Source: Acephala macrosclerotiorum (lineage: Eukaryota; Ascomycota; Leotiomycetes; Helotiales; Mollisiaceae). Taken from it: a DNA stretch of 64,000 nt. Positions 52,521-61,383 of this stretch are shown here, one piece after another. Every line of letters begins with the position of its first letter. The first letter of the stretch is position 1. The stretch covers positions 620,001 to 684,000 of the forward strand of contig MU119203.1 of assembly GCA_014904845.1 (NCBI GenBank). The letters are read 5' to 3'. The notes beneath the pieces were generated by a model. It did not search any database and was not told where the DNA came from. It saw nothing but the letters and a program-made list of their open reading frames with translations. Made by a program: the position numbers and the translations under genes.

Positions 52521-53399
52521 GAGCACAATCCAAAACAAAATGAAACGATAGGCGGATAATAGATATTTGGGCAGATGGCAACCCTTCTTTGTACACTTGG
52601 ATTTCACTGGGCGGGCATGGATGGAGTTCCTTGATCCTGGCGAAAACTTCTGATTTACGCATTGTTGTAAATTATATCGTGGGATCTGATCTCTCCTCTC
52701 TTCGCGCTGTGTCTTCTTACTACCCTAAGCGATGTAAAATAGAGGCGTGGAGTAGTAGGAAGCAATGAACGCTTGTACAAAGTTTTCTTACCAAATCGAT
52801 TCTGTACGTGAGAGGAATTCTTGCCTTGTTGGGGGTGGTTGATTTCTTCCGTAGGTGCGTTGCAGATGAAGCTTGACTTAATGGCAAGTGCCACTTTCAT
52901 TCTTTTCGGAAGGTTATTCTTTTGCCTTCCCGCAACAACGCTGGTGCTGCTGAGCTGAATCTCGTCTTCATGAATCTTTTCCCTGAGACATCCATTTGAT
53001 CTCATCAGATAATAGGAAATCTCCTCCTGTTGAGACACAGGCCGTCGGATTAAGTTGTCGCCATTACCGACAAGTCACCGGGTACGACTGTCTAGGTGTT
53101 CTATGGGCGCAATTTTTCTAACAGAAAGTTACCTATGGAATAGCGAAAGATGAAGATTGAGTGTAGAGAAAAGCTGCGATGGAGATATTTTGCGATTTAT
53201 GGTTTACTTTCCCTATTTGTTTGCTCTCTTCTCTCAAGTCACCACCAGCCACAATCTCAGTGATTATTGAGGCGCCGCCATTACGATATGTCTCTATTGG
53301 GATGTCTTAATCGAATCTTTTTGAAGGAGATGACGGCACAGCTAAATAAGTTAATGCTGATCCTTTCTGCTTTTCCTCTCGCAAAGCCAAAATCTTATC
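52521..53399. other. Intergenic region
   Basis: 3' flank of TUF1, then non-coding DNA. A minus-strand frame at 52655-53038 has no recognisable motif and is not called. Confidence 0.45.
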
Positions 53400-54636
53400 A
53401 TGAAGGCCACATTGTTCCTCGCCCCTCTGGTACAGGCCGTTGCAGCCGTTGCAGCTCATGCAAAATGTAATAACGCAAATAATCTGATGAGATGCTTCAC
53501 CAGCAGTTCTCAACTCGCAGTTCCATATTGCAGTTCGTTCATGTCGCTGTCAGATGTGATGGTCTATAATACCGCGACTTCTACATCGTGAGTTTTGTCT
53601 GAAGGTCCAAAGTTCGTTGCTGATTCCGATCAGACACACCACGATTCCAACGACTGTCTCGATTGAAACGGATGTCTTGACTTCGATTGAGGTCTCGACG
53701 TCGTGTTCACTCGTGATTGCGGCGTCCACGGCAATGACTTTTAGTGAGTCTCTACATACTCTGATTCTGGCCATCCTCAAGAATTATGGTACTTTCGGGT
53801 ATTCATCCAGTTCCAAATCATCATGCTTTCTAAAAGCTGGTGGCGAAATTCCTTGAGTCTTTGAGAGGAGAACAGTGCTAACACTTGTCAGCCACCACCA
53901 CAACCACAGCAGCTGCAAACATTGCACCGCCTCCTCCCAAGCGACATGTAAAATCACCACAGCCGTCTCCGAGTACATTGCCTTGCTTCATCAAACTCAA
54001 CCCCCAAGAAGCTTCCTCGAGTATCGCATCAGCTTGCTGATGCTTCTCTATTGCCTCTCATACGGTATACATAGTAGCCACACCAGACGTAACAACCACT
54101 TCATATGCGCCGCAGACAGCGACTACGTTGACTACCACGATCGTAGAAGTCGTCACTGTCATTCCGGAGACTTCAATCGAGACAGTAGAAGCAACGGCCA
54201 TCGCCACCGTTGTTCTGCCATACGTCTCACCTGTATCCCCTTGTTACTGTATCCAGACACCAGCGCTGTCGTGGTTGGAAATCCTGCAAGCGACTTCCTC
54301 GCAGTATAAGCACAGGCGTATCCGAAGATCCCGATTAATCCAGGAAACCAAGATGGCGCCAACGCTCCTTATCAAAGCGTCGCTATTACAGCTTTCAACG
54401 ACTGTGACGCTATCGCTCAATGCGTTTTTGAGACGGCGATTGATAATGGTATCCCACCTAGTGGTGGATATTACCAATCGCATCAGTCGTTTGATGTGCA
54501 TTATGGCACGAGCATATCTATGTGGGTTTGCAATAGCTATAATGGGGCAAACTTTGATCCGTCATGTTTTAGTGTTGCTAACCCTAATATTGGGGCTGTT
54601 AATGGTTTCGGCAGTTCCTATGTACAGAAATAGAGT
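53400..54636 (+). pseudogene. Decayed secreted Thr-rich protein
   Basis: ATG 53400 opens a signal peptide (MKATLFLAPLVQAVAAVAAH) and a Cys-containing segment (CNNANNLMRCFTSSSQLA). Intron joins at about 53588-53634 and 53741-53891 keep frame through HTTIPTTVSIETDVLTSIEV and TTTTTTAANIAPPPPKRH, then SSIASAC. There an in-frame TGA (about 54038-54040) interrupts what looks like an SACSC-type motif. The frame continues as CFSIASHTVYIVATPDVTTT and IVEVVTVIPETSIETVEATA. The C-terminal domain (AQAYPKIPINPGNQDGANAP, FNDCDAIAQCVFETAIDNG, ISMWVCNSYNGANFDPSCFS, to TAG 54634-54636) lies in another frame and behind an in-frame TAA at 54307-54309. Such Cys/Thr proteins are common secreted fungal proteins. 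Undetected introns could explain one break but hardly all. Confidence 0.62.
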
Positions 54637-55131
54637 TTGAGGAAAGCCAGCAGATGCTTTGTATCTGTATAGGGAAGAACGTAAGCTACCTCAGGAGAAC
54701 CAGACGGGCCCCTGGCATTAGAGTTCATTTTAGTTTGAGGTATTCCCCACTCATTTGAGTATCACTTGTGATTTAAGTTCGTGACAAGTGTCAAGGACGC
54801 TATTGGAAATTCCCTTCGCTTCCATGAATTTATTAATTTGGTCTGCGAGTCTGATTTACCAAGAGCTCTGTATCATCCTATGTCTCATGCACACCTGCGG
54901 TCTCGGCCCTCGCTTTTCATCAATCCGAGCTTCAGTCTTTGCTATTTCCTGTGCAGCTATCCGAGCCATTGCGCGAGCCTCATATTCTCGCCAATGTTTA
55001 GTGTTCATTCTTGTTGCCGTTATCAAGAGAAACTTCTTCATGTAGTCGTAGCCTGAACCGTGAAGTTTCGAGATACCATCTTTGTACCAGCACCAAGCCT
55101 TTTCATCCTGACGATAACTTTCTTTCAGTCC
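54637..55131. other. Intergenic region
   Basis: Separates two decayed genes that point towards each other. Overlapping short frames at 54781-55056 carry no motif. Nothing supported. Confidence 0.4.
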
Positions 55132-56395
55132 TTAAAACGCCCAATGTTCGTATATCGAGTATCCCGGAACGAGGCCCTCATCATACTCGTTAAATTCGCT
55201 CATCTTGAAACGATCGAGCCGTGTCCGCGCTAGCTCTTCGATTCCCCATCGTCTGTTGTTTCTTGAGCAAAGTGGGTGCTTTTCTTGCGTTGCCCTAGAC
55301 GAGGGGATGAAGGCTAGCAAGTAGAAGTGCCGCCATTTGATGTTGTTGATTTTGTATTTTTCAGGCAGACGCTTCATGATTTTCTCCCATTCCAAGTATC
55401 GTTTCCGACGCGCTGTATTTGCCGTCTGTCTAGGCAATGTATTCAGACAAATATCGAAATCATAATGCATCGCACTTAATACTGTCTGCATGCCGATACG
55501 TTCCTCATCACCCCATAGGCTTTTCATCTGACGGCATACATAGCTCCGATACGAATTGTTTTCAAAGCCGTCGGGAAGATTCACAATTGCTTTCCCACAG
55601 TTTTGCAATGCCACAAATGGCACCATGATATACCCGCGGTCCTGCATTACCTCATCATATCTGTCATTCTCGTGAAGTTTTGCTTGCATGAAGGTTGCTT
55701 TAGGCTTTCCACCTTCAGACTAGCTTGCCGTTGCGGTTTTTACAAGACTGACCTTGACGCTAGGCAGGAATTTGAATCAAGACAATATCTCTACCATTGC
55801 CTCACAAGCAACCAGATATTGTAAATCTGTCCCGGGTCATCGTTGTCTTTGACGGGTTCGACATATACCTCGATTTTTGAGAGTCGATCGTATGGCAGAT
55901 CTTGGAGCATTCGAGAGGACTCATCTTGGAGATCGTATGAAAGCCATAAAGAGCTCCACGAGCTTGTGACTTCGATACGGCTGCTGTCCATCAAGAAAGT
56001 TATCATCTCCTTATCGTAGATTTCCTTTGAGACTTCGTCGTAAAGTTTGCGACAAGTCTGTATATCATTTCCTATTAGTCAAATATTGAGAAGTTGAGGA
56101 CAATGTGTCCATTTCCAAGTATGAATAGAAGGTTACTTACACATAGGATTCCAAGACTTGGCGGCTTCTTCTACTTCTCCCTATCAGCCATCACCCTCGT
56201 TCCAATATAATTTTCCCCTCTCCATGCCCTGCCGATCCTAGCCTGCAGTAAGTTATCAGGGTTAGGTGTTCTTCCGCTATGAGGAATGGGTGGAGGGGTT
56301 TCTTCTGGTTCCTCCCACCCGACTTTGAAATGTCTCCATATGAGGAAGTAGATTTCCGCAGGAATTTGAGCCAGAAGGCCGGGACTGGAGTCTTA
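55132..56395 (-). pseudogene. Decayed F-box-like hypothetical protein
   Basis: Read on the minus strand. An F-box-like N-terminus is readable (LLAQIPAEIYFLIWRHFKVG, about 56310-56370), then RTPNPDNLLQARIGRAWRGE, then an in-frame TAG after MADREK (about 56180). After the break come KKPPSLGILC and, across an intron, TCRKLYDEVSKEIYDKEMIT, SLWLSYDLQDESSRMLQDLP, IEVYVEPVKDNDDPGQIYNI and WLLVRQW, followed by a stop at 55791-55793. A further frame (55132-55689) carries QAKLHENDRYDEVMQDRGYI, then VCRQMKSLWGDEERIGMQTV and the C-terminus to TGA-type stop at 55132. The order fits the large fungal families of F-box-like proteins of unknown role. No in-frame start was found, as a TAA precedes the first block. 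At least two disruptions. Confidence 0.6.
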
Positions 56396-57058
56396 CGGCA
56401 TCATATTTTGATGGAAAAATCTGAGATATCTTTGATGTTTTGTTATTGGTTCAGGGTTTGCTTGGCTATCGTGCGACTCGCGAGACGAGGAGACTTCGGA
56501 TATTGTTTAGAGAATCTCAATTGCTTTGCAAAAAGCGCGAGTTCTTTATATCGTAGAGGACGAGTCCAGATTTTTATTCGACTTAAGGCTGAATCCTGGT
56601 TAGCATTCCAACAATTTTGAGGTTTGGTACTCAAGCTCCTCGCTAAATAAAAAGGCCTGGAAGTAACACTTTTATCTGCTCGCACATGTGTGGTGCTGCC
56701 ATAATATCGAGCCCACATTGTATTGATATATTTATACGGAATATTCGTTTATATACCCTATCATTATCCCCAGAGTTGAGAAGTAAGAATGAGTTTGAGG
56801 ACGAGATCCTATCACATGCTTAATTTCGTACAGTCTATATTAGTCTATATTACAAGAAAGCCGATCGTTGTAGACATTATGCGCATTATCTCTTACTTTA
56901 AACATCATTTTCAAAATCCCAGGCTGCTCGTTTCTAGGGTTAGGCGATGCCTTGATGTCCGCAGTCTTGTGCAACCACCTCGCCTCACGAAAGCATTTTC
57001 TGATAAATGGCCACTAAATGTCCAGGTAACTCTGGGACAATAACATCTCAGAATTAAA
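56396..57058. other. Intergenic region
   Basis: Short frames without motifs on both strands. It is somewhat AT-rich around 56640-56920. Nothing supported. Confidence 0.4.
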
Positions 57059-58903
57059 TCAAACACCGCCAGCAAAGAGCTTGGTCTTCACTGTCTTGCT
57101 GCCTGTATCCCCAACTGCGACCTTGGCAATAACAGACGACACGCTAGACACAGACGCCAAGCCGTTAAACAGAGTGTAATCGCCATTCGTGCTCAAGAAG
57201 TTCATAGGGACAGTGACGACGTTGATCTTCTTGGCCAAAGTTCCTTGCTGAGTCTCAGGGACATAGAGAGTGCCAGTCATAGTGCCTCCATTGAGTGTCG
57301 AAGTCAAGACCGCAGCCTTGATCTCGATGGTCTTTGCGTCGGATTTAACAGTTGACTGGGAGGGAAGGATGAAAATCTCATCGCTGTAATCGTAGGTGTA
57401 ACCCTCAAAAGTCATCGACGTAGTGCCTGGCGAGTTGGTGGCGATGACAAAGTGGTAGTAGGTAGTGTTGCCGAAAAGTCCAGAGCCAGTGCCTGAAGCC
57501 GTATCGGACAAATGTGTCGAGCCGTTTCCTGAGCTACCTCCGAGGGTGTAAGAGATTTGATTAGGAGGCTCGGTAGTGGTCCAAAGAGCTCGGATGAGTC
57601 CCTCGATTCTGACGCTTCCTCCAGAAGAGATATGCATGTTGAAATCCACGACTTTCCAAGGCATGGCTGTGATAGGATCCGAAAGTGTGACGGTACTTGG
57701 GACTGTGTTGAGCATTTTCCCGAAGAGGCTACTGCAGATTTGTCCAGTGTTTGCAGCAAGTATCGTGATGGTGGCGTTGCTGTCCGAGTTGAATAGCCGG
57801 AAGTCTGATCGTGCAGAGACGTTGGAAGATGTGACTAGCGGTCCGCCGGCTTTGCCGCTTCCAGTCAGGTATTCGTTCATTCCTATCGGGTCTAGAACAG
57901 CAGGTGTGCTGTCGAAGCTCACTCCTCCGTCGAGACTGGGTTACATGTTAACTTCGCCAAGCACGATGACAAGGTAAACTTACTTGGTGCTGGTGATGGG
58001 GCCCGTTCCAACTGTTTAAATCAGCATTCATTTCCTCAAAGGAGTCAAAAGTCGCAAACACTTACCAATGTCAGGAAAGTTCACAGCATGGACATGGCCC
58101 AATGAATGCCCGCAAGCACTAGGAGAGTCAGCGGATACGATTTGAAAAGAAAGGGGGGTCATACACTAAGCTAATGGCATCGCTTTGTGACATTCCAGCT
58201 TGGGCAAATTGGGCAAGAGTGGGCTCAATTGCAGTAAATGGAGTAGGCACGCCCGATGGACCCGCGGCAAGGGCATCTATCCTTCCAACACGGAGTGGGA
58301 TGGCTTGAGCATTACCACCACACTGGGCCACGGATACCAAAACCCCCTTTCTTCGTCAGATTTAGACAATTTTACAAGAAGAGCATGACTTACCAAGGCA
58401 ATCTGATCTGCCATACTGAGATACGCAGATTGAGTCTCAAATATATTAGCAAGGAACCCACATTTGGAACAAAAGGAGGCTCACAGGTGCTAGGAATTCC
58501 AAAGTGTCGTTCACGAAAAGTCCATGGTTCTCAGGACGGTCACTTTCGAAGCCCAGAGATGCGTCAAGTCCACTGCGGCTCGTTAGTCTCTGTTCACTAC
58601 ATCCTCGCAGAGATCATACCCAGTCCCCGCAGCTACATCTGCCGTGACAAAATCATGAAAAGCAAAGCGAACCCATTGAGCTGAAGTCTGCTCTCCTCGG
58701 TTCGTTGGATCGGAAGCGAACCCAGCATAATTACTGCAAGGCGAGACTGCAGCGACAATAGGAACTGAGTTTGTGCCTGAATTATCGACGAGGAAATGCT
58801 CCATCTCCTCTATCATATCCTCGCGATTAATGCCAGGGAAGTCGGCATTTGTCATGCACGCGAGTGCCATTACTGAAACGAAAGCATGAGTGAATAACTT
58901 CAT
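57059..58903 (-). CDS. Secreted heme peroxidase (class II-like, plant-peroxidase superfamily)
   Basis: Seven exons (58620-58903, 58485-58572, 58394-58435, 58165-58346, 58066-58118, 57984-58011, 57059-57935) sum to 1554 nt, 517 aa. ATG 58901-58903 gives a signal peptide (MKLFTHAFVSVMALACMTNA). The distal heme pocket is WVRFAFHDF (Arg and His). MADQIALGVLVSVAQCGG is the conserved helix with its buried Asp. The proximal pocket is VACGHSLGHVHAVNFPDIVG, with the heme-ligand His in CGHSLGH. Introns are short (about 47-80 nt) and all phases agree, so this gene looks intact, unlike its neighbours. The C-terminal extension of roughly 270 residues beyond the catalytic core is Gly/Ser/Thr-rich and beta-like (FRLFNSDSNATITILAANTG, MPWKVVDFNMHISSGGSVRI). 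Oxidation of phenolics or peroxide detoxification outside the cell is inferred from the family. Confidence 0.88.
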
Positions 58904-59560
58904 CTTGAAAGATTGATTAAACTTCCACATTAAACGAACGAACACACTGAAAAAAGAGATTGAATTTAATCTGGCTAAAGTGAGATCCCTTCAGCTTCTT
59001 ATACCAACTTTGACAGCTGCACGATCGGTCGTACCGAGCATGACTTCCTCCTCTGTGGCTTAGTCTAAAAAGCCTGTCCCTCCAAGCGCAGGCGCGGGCT
59101 CGGACTCAGATGCACTTCCATCGACAAATATGGGAAGAGTTCTGCCTTGGCACGAAAAGGTACAGCTCCTTCACGAATCATGAAGGACCAAGACAAAGGT
59201 TCCTCCGGACTCCTCGTATGCGGCCAGCCATTGAAAGATCAACGCTTCTACGCTGAGTATTGTTGCCTTGACTGATCAGGTACGGCTTCCTTTCTGACGA
59301 CTTCAGCGAAGGATGAACTGCACAGCTAGCTATCGAACAACGAATATTCTTGCTTCGTAAAGCCTGACGGTATGACCGCATGCATAGGCATGTGTTCGAC
59401 CGAGCAGTGAGAAACGAACGCCCCTGTTTGATGATGGGGAAACAGGCTCGAGAGATGAGGTTGTAGACCCCTAAGATCTTAGCGCAACGGAGTACCGGTA
59501 GACCGTCGATGCGCCACGGGCATGCACGAAAATAGTCTTACAGCCCTACCAATAACTAGC
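58904..59560. other. Peroxidase promoter region and boundary to TA-rich DNA
   Basis: Normal-GC DNA upstream of the peroxidase with no supported gene. A short minus frame (59178-59381) has no motif. Composition shifts sharply to TA-rich just after 59560. Confidence 0.5.
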
Positions 59561-60876
59561 TTGAAAACACCAAAATTTAACCGAGACCACTTTTTAGTGA
59601 TCGCACAAGTATTTCCATTTACTTAGTAATATCCTACCCACTTATAACTCCACAACCACTACTCAAATTGACTTATAATTAAGGATTTGAAGAGTTGGCT
59701 ATACCTGGAGAACGTTATTCGAAGCGCTTAGCGAAGGAAAAACCGGCAAATAAGCAATTGCTTCCGAGAGCGCGCAAAAAAAACACTCGAACATTAGTAG
59801 TATTCTCTAAAAACCAACCTCCAATTTAGAAGACCTCGAAACGCAAGAGACGAAATACACACGAGGATATAGATAATAATACTCTTAAAATACTTTCAAA
59901 AGGTTTTCAGAAGTCTAACGAAGACTCTAATTACAACAATACATCGACTTCCTCTACTAACTACTACAATAGCAATCCACTCGCACGAAAATCGAAATCT
60001 CAAATTCAACAAATAATTCCATTCAATTCGAACAACAAATAAAATTTCTCTTATTACGTCTCCTTTAAAATAATTCCAATTATCAATACTATCAAAAAAA
60101 TCGTCATTTTCTATTCTTTAATATCAACGATTACGATTTTATAAAACTCGAAAATTTTTAAATTATTATTAGTAGAGAATTCGTCGATAAATAAACAAAC
60201 AATAAAAATTTGCGAAATAAAAATAAGTTTATTTTTCGATAATTGATTATAATAATTAAATTATTAAAAAATAATAATTTCTTTATTATTATAAAAAATA
60301 ACTTGCAATTATTGAATATTTTATTGTATTTTCGATAAATATAATATACTAAAAACAAAAAAAACTCGATTAATCTTTTAATCGATATTTACTATAAAAT
60401 CTACGATCGAGCGTTTATTTTTTCAATTTTAAATTCGAAGTTATTAAAAAAAAAAAAAAAAAAAAAAAAAAGTTTAAAATACTATTCAATCGATTTCATT
60501 TTACGAAATTTCTTCGAATATTATTACTTCTAGCGATAACGAGAAAAAAAATATCAACAAATTGATCTTTCAAAAAAAATACAAAAAATTACGCGATTTT
60601 ACAATTACTCGACAATTAATAATCAAAAAAGCGATAAATTCAACAAATAATAAAAAAATAAATTTTCAAAGAATTATATTCAAAATTTATTAATATATCG
60701 AAAAACGATATAAAAACTACAAATAATATTATTACGTTTTACGTAATACAAAATTTTATTATCGAATTATTTTTTTAAAATAAAACGAATAAATAAAATA
60801 TATAATAATTAAACTTAAAAACGTAATTATAAACGTATTTTCTAAAAAAATATTTATTAAATATTATGACGATTAT
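59560..60876. repeat. TA-rich block, RIP-like
   Basis: About 1.3 kb of extreme A+T richness, increasing to the right, full of TTA/TAA/AAT runs and with C almost restricted to CG or CA remnants. All six frames are closed by frequent TAA/TAG stops; the longest frame is a 66-codon Ile/Lys/Asn/Phe-rich shadow. It includes an A homopolymer of about 26 nt (60446-60471). This is the expected look of repeat-induced point mutation acting on an old transposon; no recognisable element remains. It directly abuts the LTR at 60877. Confidence 0.75.
60446..60471. repeat. Poly(A) homopolymer tract
   Basis: An uninterrupted run of about 26 adenines in the TA-rich block. It could be a simple-sequence expansion or the fossil tail of a retroposed sequence. 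Its exact length is unreliable in most sequencing methods. Confidence 0.8.
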
Positions 60877-61383
60877 TGTTAGAACGTCCGGGGACAAATC
60901 ACGAAATACTAAGATCTTAGTCTGGTGTCAATGATTCAATTCTGTTTGCCTCTTCTCAGAAGGGGCATCCCTCTACCTATATAATTAAACAGAGTGGACG
61001 TAAGATTAAAGAGTGGACGCTAGGGCAACTGTTGCCAAGGGCAATAGAGATCATAGCTAGATTATCTAGCCGATCGCTTAAGCGATCACATGATTGAACC
61101 GACACTGGCAACTCTCTTTTTGAGAGGAGACGCTTTTTTCAACTCGTAAACTAGATACAGGGGAGAGTACTACCGCGGCTGCTAACGCGCTGTCTCGCTA
61201 CCAAATACTAGAAGGAAATCTGATCGTGAACCAGTCGTTGTCACGTGTTGTAATGCCTGACCGATCAGGCCAGACTTGGGGGAATTCCCTCAAACCCGGT
61301 GTTTATAACCTTCGAGCCAATCGGAAGCCCTGCTCCCGAAAACACCGAAAATATCGAAAAACACTAAAAACACCAAAACAACA
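60877..61383 (-). repeat. Probable 3' LTR of a copia element
   Basis: The segment begins TGTTAGAACG and ends CAAAACAACA on the + strand, so it has TGTT...AACA termini in either orientation, as LTRs do. It lies immediately beyond the RNase H end of the minus-strand pol region, and the adjoining sequence on the element strand (GGAAAAAGGGACG, 61390-61402) is a plausible polypurine tract. Length about 507 nt. GC is normal, unlike the neighbouring TA-rich block. The partner 5' LTR would be past the window's right edge, so identity could not be checked; an alternative right end near 61418 is possible. Confidence 0.5.

Noticed and set aside
51675..52607. 310-codon minus-strand frame opposite TUF1
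   Set aside because: Antisense of a strongly conserved gene and not credible as a separate protein.
54128..54640. 170-codon frame as an intact gene
   Set aside because: The Cys-rich C-terminal domain is in a different frame of the same stretch; this one is a shadow after about 54250.
60158..60358. Ile/Phe/Lys-rich 66-codon frame, mitochondrial-looking
   Set aside because: It lies in TA-rich RIP-like DNA and has the composition of random AT sequence. No mitochondrial gene motif is present, so I do not call a nuclear mitochondrial insert.
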